Assembly: GCF_008386465.1 (NCBI RefSeq)
Contig: NZ_VUOD01000003.1
Span: 298,100 to 362,099 of the forward strand
Length of the DNA: 64,000 bases
From: Arenimonas fontis
GTDB taxonomy: Bacteria; Pseudomonadota; Gammaproteobacteria; Xanthomonadales; Xanthomonadaceae
Direction: 5' to 3'
Part shown: positions 35,914 to 44,457 of the stretch, piece after piece
How the letters are laid out: every line of letters begins with the position of its first letter
How positions within the stretch are numbered: position 1 is the first letter of the stretch
Position numbers and translations under genes: made by a program
The notes under the pieces: model-generated
The model's input: the letters and a program-made list of their open reading frames with translations, nothing else
What the model was told of the DNA's origin: nothing
The model's database searches: none

Positions 35914-38795
35914 CAGGCCATCCCCAGCAGCTGGCGCACGCGGCCTGGGTTCCGACCGATGTGATTCATCACGACCTTCTCGCCGTCCGGCCCACCCATG
36001 GAGTCCGGAACGAAGCTCGGGTCGAAGATGTTCAGGATGCGGTAGCCAGGCGCCGGGCGACCGCCCTCGCTGTACCGCGCGTTCTCGGCCCGGCTCAGCA
36101 CCCGCTCACCTTCCTGTAGGATCGCGGGGATCTCCCCGGCGCGCAGGTTTACGCCTTCGTGGAAGCGCGGCGCCTGACCCCAGTAGGCGGCGAACGTACT
36201 GCGCGGAATCATGCGCGTCGTGCCCTGCCCCGCCATGCCGCCACCGTGGTTCACGCCCACCGGAACCGGCGACGCGCCACCGCCGCCACCGAAAGCGCTG
36301 AACATGGACAGGATGATGCGCTGTGCCAAGGCCTGCGCCGCCATGCGTGCGAGTCCCTGGATGAAATTGACCACCATGTCCTTGAAGGCGTCCTTGAACG
36401 ACTTAGCCCCGGTCGCCAGGTCAGTGAAGAACCCGGTGAGGGCATCGACAGCGCCCTGTTTGGCCTCGTTCTTGAACCGCTTCTGGCTCTCGGTGATCTG
36501 CAGTATCTCCGTGTCCAGCTCGCGAAGCACCGCCAGGGTCTCAGGCGTTGGCGCCTGGTTGTAAGCCGCCGCAGCCTCGGCCCGCAGCTTGCGAAGCTGG
36601 ACCAGCGTTTCCTCGCGCACGCGCTGCAGGGCGCGCTCGGCATCAACGGGCGACGTTCCGCCGAGTTCCACCTGGCTATTCAGGTAGTCCGTCTCCGACC
36701 GCAGCGACGCAAGCGCGGCCGACGTCCTGCTGCTGATCGAGTCGAGGCGCTGCTTCGCCAACTCGGCGTTGAATACCCGGTCGACCAGCTCCACACCGAG
36801 GGAATTCCCCTCGCGCAGGAGCTTCTCGCGCAGGGCCGAGAATTCCTGACCCAGCCGGACGGCAGCCGCGGCTTCGACGTTGCCCTCGAGCTCGAGCATC
36901 CGGATGCCGAGGTTCTGGAGCTCGTTGGCGAGCTCGCGCTCGGCCGAGGCCTGCTCCCGGGCAATGCGCGGGCCGATCTCGGCGCGATCGCGCTGGAGCT
37001 TGATGATGGTGGTCAGGGCCTTGCCCTGGGCCTCGACCGAGGTTGCGGCCTGCAGGTCGGCGTGGGCCGCCTGGAGGGCCAGATCGATGGACTGGCGCTC
37101 CAGCTCGGCCTTCTTCGTGAAGAAGTCCCGCATGCTGATCTCGCCGTCTTCGTACGCCTGTTCCAGGGCCCGCATGGCGCGCTGGGTGGCATCCTGGAGC
37201 AGTTCCAGACTGTCGGCGGCAGCGCGAGCAGCTGATCCACCGTCCCCTTGCAGTCCGGCCGAACCGGGCGTACTGGCGCTACCAGGTTCCTCGATAGAGA
37301 ACTTGCGGTCGATTGCCGCAGCCGCCAGCGCATCAAAGTCGGCGCGAATCGCCTCAACACGATCCTCAGTCTCAAGTGCTGCGGTCGTTACCTTGTCTTT
37401 GAATTCGTCCCACGCAGATCCGCTCGAGCGCACCGTGTTGGCGTACTCCCGGAGCTTCTTGGCCGCAGCAGCATTGAGCCCGAACGCGTCGGTAGCCTCC
37501 ATCGCGGCTGCGTAGTTCGACAAGCCCGCCGCCAAGTTGTCACGCAGCAGATTGAACGCCCCCTTGAACGCCGCCTTGATTCCCTCGGCGGCAACCATGG
37601 CTGCGAGCTTGGTTCGTTCGAATCCAATCAGGAGGTTATTTACAAAAGCGATACCTGCCAGCTCCACCTCAAGAAATTCGTTCTTCAGGTAAGTACCGAT
37701 CTCCCATCCCACGAAGGCGGCAAACACCGTTCCAGCCGCGGCCTTCAGCCTCGAGGCCCACGTCACTGCCGTTTTGATCCCAAGGGTCTGGGCGAGACTC
37801 GTGGCGATGACCTGCTGTTTGTACAGGGCCAGAGCGGCGGTCGCTGCCGCGATGGTCGCGGGCGCAGCCTTGAACACCAGAAAGTATGCGACAGCAACCT
37901 TCGTGGCCGTGATCATCGTACTGACGATCAGCGGCAGGTTCTCCGCGATCGCACGCAGGAAGCTGATGATTCCTTGTGCAGCGGTGTTGGCCTCGTTCGA
38001 GTCCTGGATGAAGCGCAGCACCGCGTTTGAAAGTTGAGAGAAAGCGCCGGCGATGGTCTGCGGGATGTTCTTCGCCTCCTCCGCGAGCCGATCCTGCTGC
38101 GTCAGGATCGCGTTCACCAGCAGCTCCGGCGTCAGCTGGCCCTCCTTGGCCAGCTTCCGCAGGTCCTCCGCCCCCTTGATCCCCAACTCCCGCAGACCGT
38201 CCTGGATGGCCTGGGCCAGCCGCGGCGTCTGCTCGAGCACCGAGTTCAGCTCTTCACCGCGCAGCTGACCCGACGCCAGGCCCTGACCAAGCTGCACGAT
38301 GGCCGCGTTCAGCCCCTCCTCCGAGGCAAACGAGAGGCGGCCGGCCTGCAGGATGGCCTCCGTCAGGTCGGACTGCTGCTGCCCCCCGAGGCCCAGGCGC
38401 TGCGTCGACCGGCTCAGGCGCGCGTAAAGGTCCACCGTGGTGGCCAGCGACACCTGGTTCCGCTGTGCGATCGCGAAGGTGTCGCGCTGGGCTTTGTTGA
38501 AGCCCTGCTGGTCCTTGGTGGCCAGCTTCAACCGGCCACGCAGGAGGTTCGCCTCGTCGGCGAGCCGAGCGAAGGTCTGCACGCCCTGCAGCGAGGCGTA
38601 GCTCGCCACAATCCCCACCACCTGAGCACGCACCGCCTTGAGCCCGGCGACGAAGCGGTTGTTGTCCGCGCTCAGCGCCTCGCGGGCGCCGCGCTTGACA
38701 CCCTCCAGATCCTTGCGCAGGGCAAGCAGGCCGTTCTTGATGTCGGCCAGGTCGGCGCTGATGCGGACGCGGAGGTTGGTTTGCGGGGTGGCCAT
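35913..38795 (-). CDS. tail tape measure protein
   Basis: 960 residues, long and mostly helical, with the conserved N-terminal tape-measure region (AIVQLGQGLASGQLRGEELN, VLEQTPRLAQAIQDGLRELG) near residues 150-200. Hydrophobic segments at about 285-330 and 390-420 could become transmembrane during DNA entry. Coiled-coil-prone stretches rich in Ala/Glu/Arg cover 560-790. A Gly-rich C-terminus ends NHIGRNPGRVRQLLG. Length sets the tail length; by the lambda rule of roughly 1.5 angstroms per residue this suggests a tail of about 140 nm, an inference. Confidence 0.9.
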   Translation of the reverse strand: MATPQTNLRVRISADLADIKNGLLALRKDLEGVKRGAREALSADNNRFVAGLKAVRAQVVGIVASYASLQGVQTFARLADEANLLRGRLKLATKDQQGFNKAQRDTFAIAQRNQVSLATTVDLYARLSRSTQRLGLGGQQQSDLTEAILQAGRLSFASEEGLNAAIVQLGQGLASGQLRGEELNSVLEQTPRLAQAIQDGLRELGIKGAEDLRKLAKEGQLTPELLVNAILTQQDRLAEEAKNIPQTIAGAFSQLSNAVLRFIQDSNEANTAAQGIISFLRAIAENLPLIVSTMITATKVAVAYFLVFKAAPATIAAATAALALYKQQVIATSLAQTLGIKTAVTWASRLKAAAGTVFAAFVGWEIGTYLKNEFLEVELAGIAFVNNLLIGFERTKLAAMVAAEGIKAAFKGAFNLLRDNLAAGLSNYAAAMEATDAFGLNAAAAKKLREYANTVRSSGSAWDEFKDKVTTAALETEDRVEAIRADFDALAAAAIDRKFSIEEPGSASTPGSAGLQGDGGSAARAAADSLELLQDATQRAMRALEQAYEDGEISMRDFFTKKAELERQSIDLALQAAHADLQAATSVEAQGKALTTIIKLQRDRAEIGPRIAREQASAERELANELQNLGIRMLELEGNVEAAAAVRLGQEFSALREKLLREGNSLGVELVDRVFNAELAKQRLDSISSRTSAALASLRSETDYLNSQVELGGTSPVDAERALQRVREETLVQLRKLRAEAAAAYNQAPTPETLAVLRELDTEILQITESQKRFKNEAKQGAVDALTGFFTDLATGAKSFKDAFKDMVVNFIQGLARMAAQALAQRIILSMFSAFGGGGGASPVPVGVNHGGGMAGQGTTRMIPRSTFAAYWGQAPRFHEGVNLRAGEIPAILQEGERVLSRAENARYSEGGRPAPGYRILNIFDPSFVPDSMGGPDGEKVVMNHIGRNPGRVRQLLGMA

Positions 38796-38796
38796 G

Positions 38797-39027
38797 TCAG
38801 CGTCTCAGGGCTCGTAGGTAGGACTCGAAATGGTTCTTCTCGTACTTGCTTGCCACGCGTACATCGATCAGCGCCTCGGCTCGATCCCGGTTCCGGGCCC
38901 TCACCGCAGCTTCGGTGAAGAGCCGAAGCTGCCGAAGGGTGTAGCGGCGGATATCCTCGAGGCGATGTCCGCGGCTGATCAGGAGCTGGATGGCGTCGGC
39001 CCACCCCCACTGGCCGGCGGGCTCTTT
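38797..39027 (-). CDS. T-part of tail assembly chaperone, reached by probable -1 frameshift
   Basis: This 76-codon frame runs from the end of the G-like gene to 2 bp before the tape measure start. It has no ATG, and the first GTG falls more than half-way in (RLFTEAAVRARNRD), so independent translation is unlikely. The peptide is helical (DAIQLLISRGHRLEDIRRYT, then LRLFTEAAVRARNRDRAEAL). It lies -1 relative to the G frame, and a CCGAAAG sequence at 39024-39030 has the register of the lambda GGGAAAG slippery site. The fused G-T product would be about 200 residues. Confidence 0.65.
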   Translation of the reverse strand, partial: KEPAGQWGWADAIQLLISRGHRLEDIRRYTLRQLRLFTEAAVRARNRDRAEALIDVRVASKYEKNHFESYLRALRR

Positions 39028-39401
39028 CGGCCCGCGCCCAGGAGCGGCGCGAGCCTCTGGACGAAAAAATCCCGATTGACCTCGAACACGGCCGTCGCCA
39101 GCACCACGAACTCGTCGAGCTTGCCCTTGGCGATCCACGCGGGCTCCCTGCCCACACAGATGGCCACACCCTCGTACAGCTCTTCGCCATGCGAGCCGAT
39201 CAGGTCCATCAGCAGGTCGAGGAAGCCCAGCTCGTTGGTGTCCGGCAGGGAGTCCATCGCCAGCACAACGTTCACAGCCCCCCGGCACTTGCGCACCAGC
39301 TGTGGCACCTGACCGATCTCCAAGGGCCGCACCTCGATTGCTTCGCCCAGGTACGGGATGCTGGAGCCTGCGGGCTCCAGCACTTCGAGTTCATCGGACA
39401 T
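38979..39401 (-). CDS. tail assembly chaperone, G-like
   Basis: 140 residues, between the major tail protein and the tape measure, the invariant position of this gene in siphoviruses. It is mostly helical (EIGQVPQLVRKCRGAVNVVL, DLLMDLIGSHGEELYEGVAI), ending in a low-complexity SGGGPTPSSS that is the in-frame terminus if no frameshift occurs. G and G-T chaperones coat the tape measure during tail assembly and are absent from virions. Confidence 0.75.
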   Translation of the reverse strand: MSDELEVLEPAGSSIPYLGEAIEVRPLEIGQVPQLVRKCRGAVNVVLAMDSLPDTNELGFLDLLMDLIGSHGEELYEGVAICVGREPAWIAKGKLDEFVVLATAVFEVNRDFFVQRLAPLLGAGRKSPPASGGGPTPSSS

Positions 39402-39407
39402 GGTCGA

Positions 39408-40154
39408 TCAGTCCTCCATCTCGATCGTGGCGTACTGGCTGATGCCCACGCCCGTCTTCGCCGTGTCGGCCAGGAGCGCGCCGTTGACCTCGCCGGCGCC
39501 GTAGTCCTCGCCGAGGGCCGCGAAGGCCTGCAGCACGCCGCCCGAGACCTTGTGGCAGGTGATGCGGGTGCGCTTGCCCGACTGGGCTTCGTTCAGGCCC
39601 ATGAACACGATCTCGTACTGCTTGTTCGGGTTGACCAGCGCCTGCACCCTCTTCTGTGCCGCGTAGGTGTAATCCACCGCGATGTTGGCAGCGCCGGCGA
39701 CCGGGTCGGTGATGGCGCTGCCGCTCGGGATGTACAGCTGGCCATCGCGCAGCTCGTAGTCGTCACCGACGGTGTAGGGCGTGCCGCCACCGACCGGCTC
39801 CACCGAGGAGATGGCCGTGGCGATCCTCGCCAGGGGCGCGTAGCCGCCCTTGTAGGCCACCACTGCCTCGGCGGTCGCACTGCCGGCAGTGATCGTCTCG
39901 ATGGCGGCACGCAAGGCGCGGGCGAAGTTCTCGGCGGCGAAGTCGTGGAAGGTGTAGGCGATGTCCACGCCGGTGACACGGCGCACCTGGTTGCGCAGGC
40001 CGCCGCCGGGCTTGGTGAAGTCCTGCTGCTGCAGCACGTTCTCCTGCGGCGAAAGGGTGAGGGCCGAGCAGTTGCCCACCTCCACGAACGGCGCGGCGGC
40101 GCCCTTTTCGCGGATCAGGATGTTGCCGGAGCCGATGTAGCTTTTGTCTTCCAT
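39408..40154 (-). CDS. major tail tube protein
   Basis: 248 residues from ATG 40154 (MEDKSYIGSGNILIREKG), followed by VEVGNCSALTLSPQENVLQQ, the usual opening of siphovirus tube proteins. It is beta rich throughout, with an extra loop domain (TPYTVGDDYELRDGQLYIPS) near 145. Genome position just upstream of the G/T pair supports the call. An in-frame Met at 40223 lies in the previous gene and is rejected. Confidence 0.85.
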   Translation of the reverse strand: MEDKSYIGSGNILIREKGAAAPFVEVGNCSALTLSPQENVLQQQDFTKPGGGLRNQVRRVTGVDIAYTFHDFAAENFARALRAAIETITAGSATAEAVVAYKGGYAPLARIATAISSVEPVGGGTPYTVGDDYELRDGQLYIPSGSAITDPVAGAANIAVDYTYAAQKRVQALVNPNKQYEIVFMGLNEAQSGKRTRITCHKVSGGVLQAFAALGEDYGAGEVNGALLADTAKTGVGISQYATIEMED

Positions 40155-40177
40155 GGTGGTGTCCTCGGGGTGGTGGG

Positions 40178-40612
40178 TTAACGCAGCACGTGCGCGGAGT
40201 AGATGACCGTCAGGCCAAGCCACTTCACGCCGGGCTCGGGCTCGATCGGGCTTGCGGAGACGAACGTGGGCAAGGCACGGCCTGCGCCGAAGCGCGGCGC
40301 CTGGCCGTCAATCGCCCGGGTGATGTCGTCCAGCAGGTCGTGAAGTCGTGCCTGATCATTGGTGCTGTCGACGGCGATCTTTCCGACGATCACGATGCTG
40401 GCCTTGCGATGGGTGCGCGCCAGGCCAGGCTGGTCCGGCGGCTCGAGCCGGCCGAGCGCCAGGCCGATCACCGCGGAGTCGGACTCGGGGACGCGCGACG
40501 GCTCGCGCGTGACCGCGAGCCCCGCATCGGTGCGGAACCCGTTGGCCACCGTGATGCGCTGCAGGCAGGCCTCGACGTCACCGAGCAGCTGCCAGGTGGT
40601 GGGCTCAGCCAT
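40178..40612 (-). CDS. tail terminator-like protein (gpU-type)
   Basis: 144 residues. The ordering just before the major tail protein and the pattern LLGDVEACLQRITVANGF, KASIVIVGKIAVDSTND, LHDLLDDITRAIDG and WLGLTVIYSAHVL fit the small alpha-beta tail terminator proteins that cap the tube. Overlaps the upstream gene by 8 bp. Confidence 0.65.
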   Translation of the reverse strand: MAEPTTWQLLGDVEACLQRITVANGFRTDAGLAVTREPSRVPESDSAVIGLALGRLEPPDQPGLARTHRKASIVIVGKIAVDSTNDQARLHDLLDDITRAIDGQAPRFGAGRALPTFVSASPIEPEPGVKWLGLTVIYSAHVLR

Positions 40613-40928
40613 GGGTCACCACCCAGCGCGAGATCGACTGGTCGCGCGACTCAGGGATGTCGAGGGTGTAGGTCGTTCCGTCGACGAGCACGGTGGCGCC
40701 ACGTACCGGGTCCGGGACCTGTCGCAGGAGCAGGCTCACCATGGTGCGGCGACCGACCACGGTGGCCAGGTCTTCGCCGAACTCGGCGATCCCCTCGTCC
40801 ACCATCACATCGCAGGAGATTGGGTCTCCGCCGGGCGGGGTATACACGGCGTCGTCGGCCAGGCCAGCGGCCTTGAAGGCAGCCAACAGGGTGTCGTCCA
40901 TGTCACGTAGGGCGTCGCGCTGGCTCAT
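40605..40928 (-). CDS. head-tail joining protein (FII-like)
   Basis: 107 residues starting at ATG 40928, 4-bp overlap with the gene before it. RDMDDTLLAAFKAAGLADDA, then beta strands PISCDVMVDEG, RRTMVSLLLRQVP and GATVLVDGTTYTLD resemble the lambda FII / phage-attachment fold that joins head and tail. Assignment rests on pattern and position. Confidence 0.6.
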   Translation of the reverse strand: MSQRDALRDMDDTLLAAFKAAGLADDAVYTPPGGDPISCDVMVDEGIAEFGEDLATVVGRRTMVSLLLRQVPDPVRGATVLVDGTTYTLDIPESRDQSISRWVVTHG

Positions 40929-41713
40929 CGCCGGAACTCCCGCGCCCAGGCGGACGCCACGGCCGAGTAGAGGGATCGTTCGAAGTTCTCGGGGAACCGG
41001 CGATCGAAGAGCCGCTGGGCCAGATTGAAGATGCGGTAACGCGGGCGGTAGCTGACGCTGCTCACGAAGCGCAGCACGCTGCGCACGGCGCTTCCCAGGC
41101 GGCCCAGCCGGATGCGCTGGTAGACGCCGGCTGCCAGGCGGCCTCGGCGCTGATTGAGCGCAAAGAACTGCGTCGTGTAACCGGTCTTGCGCCCCTCGCG
41201 CCGGTTGCGCCGGCCGCGGCTGGCGGCGGACTCGTTGGCCGTCGCGTCGCCCTGGGCGCCGATCTGGGACAGGATGCGGTTGACCTGGCCGAGCGAGATG
41301 TTGCCCCAGGCGTCGAGCTGCGCACCGGTACCCGGCACCACGAAGTGACCGGCCGGCAGCAGGCCTGCGGCGACGAGCTTGCGCTCCTTTCCGGTCTGGC
41401 GGCGCGTGCCGCCCATGACCTGCGCCTGCAGGTACTTCGCCGGAGGAGTGCCTTTGAAGGCCTCGTCGCGCAGAAAGACCTCGGCCGTCAGTCGCTCGCG
41501 CGTCGCCTTGTGGTAAAGCACGGCCCGCTGGGTGAGCGGCGTCGGCCGATCGAACACTCGGGTCATGACTTCGGCCCATTCCTGCCGGGTCTGGAAGGCG
41601 GTGTCATTGAGCGCCCGCTGCATCGCGAACGGCAGCTGCTTGCGCTCGAGGTCGGTGAGCTGCCGGCCGAGCACGTTGCCAGGGTCCACCGCGATGGAAA
41701 GCAGCTGGCTCAC
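40925..41713 (-). CDS. minor tail/completion protein (gpZ-like)
   Basis: 262 residues, basic. N-terminal LSIAVDPGNVLGRQLTDLER and LPFAMQRALNDTAFQTRQEW are the helix pattern of prophage minor tail Z or tail-completion proteins. The C-terminal 90 residues are very Arg-rich (ASRGRRNRREGRKTGYTTQF). In lambda, Z follows FII; here the order of the two is reversed. It overlaps Rz1 by 4 bp at its 5' end. Confidence 0.6.
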   Translation of the reverse strand: MSQLLSIAVDPGNVLGRQLTDLERKQLPFAMQRALNDTAFQTRQEWAEVMTRVFDRPTPLTQRAVLYHKATRERLTAEVFLRDEAFKGTPPAKYLQAQVMGGTRRQTGKERKLVAAGLLPAGHFVVPGTGAQLDAWGNISLGQVNRILSQIGAQGDATANESAASRGRRNRREGRKTGYTTQFFALNQRRGRLAAGVYQRIRLGRLGSAVRSVLRFVSSVSYRPRYRIFNLAQRLFDRRFPENFERSLYSAVASAWAREFRR

Positions 41714-42021
41714 TCGCCTTTACCCTCCTCCCCTTCGGGCTCCACGACCGTGCCCTGCTTGGCCGCGATCGCCTCGAGCTTGGCGTTGCAGCGCTGGAGC
41801 GCCGCCTTGCGCTCGGCGGCCACATGCGGACACATCGAGAGCGGGCCCTCGGCGATGAACTCCGGGCCGGTGAGCACGCTGTCGACCGGCACGTAGACGT
41901 AGCGGATCACCACCTGGGTGACCGGGCGCACGGCGCCCTCCGCGCCAGGCAGTCGGGTGGACGGAGTCGAAGCACAGCCGGCCAGCAGGCCAACAATCAG
42001 TAGCCAGACAAGGCGGGACAT
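41710..42021 (-). CDS. outer-membrane spanin lipoprotein (Rz1-like)
   Basis: 103 residues. The start MSRLVWLLIVGLLAGCAS has a perfect lipobox (LLAGC, Cys16). The mature part is Pro/Val-rich at first (VTQVVIRYVYVPVDSVLTG), then helical. Its first 25 bases lie inside the 3' end of the Rz-like gene in another frame, the classical Rz/Rz1 nesting. With Rz it would fuse the two membranes in the last step of lysis. Confidence 0.8.
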   Translation of the reverse strand: MSRLVWLLIVGLLAGCASTPSTRLPGAEGAVRPVTQVVIRYVYVPVDSVLTGPEFIAEGPLSMCPHVAAERKAALQRCNAKLEAIAAKQGTVVEPEGEEGKGE

Positions 42022-42449
42022 TGGGCCTCCAGGTTGGCAAGGGCCCGGGCGCAATCCGGGCGCTTGGATTCGACGGCGAACTGATCGACGAACCGCTTCA
42101 GGGTGCGGTCGGCGTCGCGGGCCTCGGCCTGTGCCCGCGCGATGGCCGCACGGGCTTGGGCGTCAAGCTCGCGGGCGTCGCGCTGGGCGCGGTCGAGCTC
42201 GGCCTGCAGCGTCTCGACGGCGCGACCCCATTCGCGGTTGGCCACGGCCAGCTCCGCAGCGCGAAACTCGAATGCGTCACGCGAAGCGGTCAGGCTGGCG
42301 ACCTCGGCCTGGGCCGTATCCCGCTCCCCCTGCGCCGCGGTGACGGCGGCCGACAGCACCAGGTGCTGCAGCGCCAGTGCGCCGAGCAGCGCCACGATGG
42401 CACCCAGCAGCCAGGGGGCGGCCTGGGCGGTGATCAGCTTGCCGATCAC
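41997..42449 (-). CDS. inner-membrane spanin (Rz-like)
   Basis: 150 residues: one N-terminal membrane segment (WLLGAIVALLGALALQHLVL) and a long periplasmic coiled coil rich in Ala/Arg/Glu (residues 35-125). The end carries two cysteines, CARALANLEAQCPALSGY, as in other Rz proteins. Start overlaps the endolysin stop by 4 bp. Confidence 0.8.
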   Translation of the reverse strand: MIGKLITAQAAPWLLGAIVALLGALALQHLVLSAAVTAAQGERDTAQAEVASLTASRDAFEFRAAELAVANREWGRAVETLQAELDRAQRDARELDAQARAAIARAQAEARDADRTLKRFVDQFAVESKRPDCARALANLEAQCPALSGY

Positions 42450-43309
42450 GACGCCGACTCCACGACCCGGGCTTCGTCCTCACGCCGGAGCTGCAGGCCC
42501 GGGATGTGCGGCCACAGCCGCTTCATGGCGCGGATCTCGGCGGCGTTGCAGCGGACGTCGCCGGCGGGAGCGCAGACGTCGCGGATGGCCCGCTTCTCGC
42601 GGTTGCGGTCGCCGCGCATCGACCAGCCGCGGTTGTAGCCGAGGCTGGTGTTGCCCGCCTGCGCGTTCACGGTCAGCCGGTGCCAGCCCTCGCCCAGGGC
42701 GCGCTCGGCGGCCAGCTGGTAGGCCGGCAGCGTGGATCTCAGGAAAACCCGCTCGGCGTAGGCATAGTCGATGCGGATGTCGCGGTGCTGGGCGACGAAT
42801 GCCTTGCAGGCGGCCTCGCCGACAATGCCGGACGCAGTGGCCAGACGCTCGACGTCGGGGTGCTCGTGCCACTCGGCGCGGATCGCCGCCGGCGTCTGGT
42901 GGCCGAAGTCATAGCCCACGCCGCCGGTCGGGCCGCTGGCGCCGGGCGGGCAGATCAGGCCCTGGTAGAGCCGGGCGTACCGCGCCGGGGTGCCAATCTC
43001 CCAGCGAATGATCAGGTCCGCCGCCACCGGGGCCCCGCCCCACGTCCATTCACGGGGCCCCGGCGACGGGGAGAGCGCCTCCTGGCTCAAGGCCTGCACC
43101 GCAAGCGTCGCCGGCACCAGCACCTCGGCGGTGCGCAGCTGGGCGGTCTCGGCTGCCGGGGTGACCACGGCCGCGACCTCGGCCTGCGCCTCCGCGACAA
43201 CCGGCGTGATTGCGGCCTGCAGCGAACCGGCCCCGTTCGGGCCGGCGCAGCCGGCGATCACCAGTGCGGAAAGAAGAACAGCGACCAGATGACGAGAAAG
43301 CCGAGCCAT
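42446..43309 (-). CDS. endolysin, lysozyme-like, with lipoprotein-type N-terminus
   Basis: 287 residues. Residues 1-21 look like a lipoprotein signal peptide (VAVLLSALVIAGC, Cys21). An Ala/Val-rich spacer covers 22-85. The catalytic part (about 85-270) carries IIRWEIGTPARYARLYQGLI, then PPGASGPTGGVGYDFGHQT, with a Glu and a following GxGYD pattern as in T4/pesticin-type muramidases. It sits between holin candidates and spanins. If truly lipidated, the enzyme would be membrane-tethered, unlike normal endolysins. Muramidase activity is inferred. Confidence 0.65.
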   Translation of the reverse strand: MARLSRHLVAVLLSALVIAGCAGPNGAGSLQAAITPVVAEAQAEVAAVVTPAAETAQLRTAEVLVPATLAVQALSQEALSPSPGPREWTWGGAPVAADLIIRWEIGTPARYARLYQGLICPPGASGPTGGVGYDFGHQTPAAIRAEWHEHPDVERLATASGIVGEAACKAFVAQHRDIRIDYAYAERVFLRSTLPAYQLAAERALGEGWHRLTVNAQAGNTSLGYNRGWSMRGDRNREKRAIRDVCAPAGDVRCNAAEIRAMKRLWPHIPGLQLRREDEARVVESAS

Positions 43310-43605
43310 GCGCGGATCTCCTGGGACAGGGTTTGGTGGGCGGCGTGGTCGCCGTTGGCAGCGCGCCGGATCAGCTCGGCGCGGTAGGTGTTCTCGAGGT
43401 TCATGCCGGTGGCGCGCATCGACAGCGAGGTGGCGGCGCCGGCGGCAATCGCGTAGCAGGTGATGACCGGCAGCTCGGCCAACCAGGCCACCAGGTCACC
43501 GGTCATGCGCATGCCGGGCAGTGCGCCGAGCACGATCCAGCCCAGCAGGGTCAGCAGCACCATCAGCGGGAGCCAGAACGCGAAAGCCTTGAAGTGGGTG
43601 GTCAT
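43258..43605 (-). CDS. holin-like membrane protein with three membrane segments
   Basis: 115 residues with hydrophobic segments at about 9-30, 46-63 and 98-115 (WLGFLVIWSLFFFPHW). Its last 52 bases overlap the endolysin start in another frame, and its ATG overlaps the preceding gene's stop by 4 bp. Size, topology and place in the lysis cassette suggest a holin; there is no clear family motif. Confidence 0.55.
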   Translation of the reverse strand: MTTHFKAFAFWLPLMVLLTLLGWIVLGALPGMRMTGDLVAWLAELPVITCYAIAAGAATSLSMRATGMNLENTYRAELIRRAANGDHAAHQTLSQEIRAWLGFLVIWSLFFFPHW

Positions 43606-43949
43606 CGGGTGCGCGCCTCTCGCTCGAGCGCCTGCAGGCGCTGTTCGTGGTTCACCAGCTGGCCGGAGTTCGCGTTCACCTGCCGGATCACCACCTCATC
43701 GAGCCGCGTCGTCAGCACGCGGAACTCGGTCTTGAGCTCGGTGATTGCCTGGCCCTGGGCCTCCTGTCCGCTGCGGATGTCCTTGAGCGTGTCGCTGACG
43801 AAGAACGCGACCACGCCGAACAGGATGGGCATAACGAAGCGGTTGAGCAGCTTCGCGAAGGTCGACTCGGCCGCGGCCTCCAGGCGGTGGCCCTTGGCGT
43901 CGTCTGTGTCGTCGCGGCGGCGGTGGGTGTGCATGTCGTCTTGCACCAT
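43602..43949 (-). CDS. second holin-like/antiholin-like membrane protein
   Basis: 115 residues. A charged, His/Arg/Asp-rich N-terminus precedes one membrane segment (about 40-56, FVMPILFGVVAFFVSDTL), followed by a coiled-coil-like helix (SGQEAQGQAITELKTEFRVL, NHEQRLQALEREA). One-TM proteins with this layout are common beside holins in prophages. It is the first gene of the lysis cassette. Confidence 0.55.
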   Translation of the reverse strand: MVQDDMHTHRRRDDTDDAKGHRLEAAAESTFAKLLNRFVMPILFGVVAFFVSDTLKDIRSGQEAQGQAITELKTEFRVLTTRLDEVVIRQVNANSGQLVNHEQRLQALEREARTR

Positions 43950-44016
43950 CGGCTCCGGGTTCGGGGGCGGCTCCGGGGCTGGCCGGAGCCGCCACGAGGG
44001 CGAGTTCCTGCTGGCG

Positions 44017-44397
44017 TCAGGCGACCGCGGAGTTGCCCGGGGTCAGCTTGATCGTGCAGGTGGTCTCACCGTCGGCACCGGCGACCCAGGCCACCGCGCC
44101 GCCGGTCACGTCGCCGGTCGCCGGCGTCGCCGCGCTGTCGTCGAAGGCGCCAAGGCCGCCGTTGGCGCTGACGTCGAACACGAGCTTCTCGCCCTGGGCG
44201 AACACCGCGCCGCTGACCTTCGGGACGCCGCTGAAGACGCCCTCGACGGCCACGCTGCCGGTCTCGCCGTTGGCCAGGGCCACCAGCGCCACGCCGATCA
44301 GGTTGCCCACCTTGACCACCTGGCCCGAGGCAACCGCGCTGCCCGTGTCGTTGGTCCACTGGATGACGTTGCCATCCGATTCGTAGTTCCGTGCCAT
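44017..44397 (-). CDS. DUF2190-type capsid-associated protein
   Basis: 126 residues, all beta: MARNYESDGNVIQWTNDTGS, then ASGQVVKVGNLIGVALVALA, a repeating pattern of DUF2190 phage proteins, and ending CTIKLTPGN. These are found next to capsid genes in lambda-like and D3112-like phages and may decorate or stabilise the head. Located 60 bp after the capsid gene. Confidence 0.75.
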   Translation of the reverse strand: MARNYESDGNVIQWTNDTGSAVASGQVVKVGNLIGVALVALANGETGSVAVEGVFSGVPKVSGAVFAQGEKLVFDVSANGGLGAFDDSAATPATGDVTGGAVAWVAGADGETTCTIKLTPGNSAVA

Positions 44398-44457
44398 GTT
44401 GCTTCTCCTGGGAAAGGGGTCGGGGTTGGCCGGAGGCCGAAGCCTCCGGCCGGTCGA

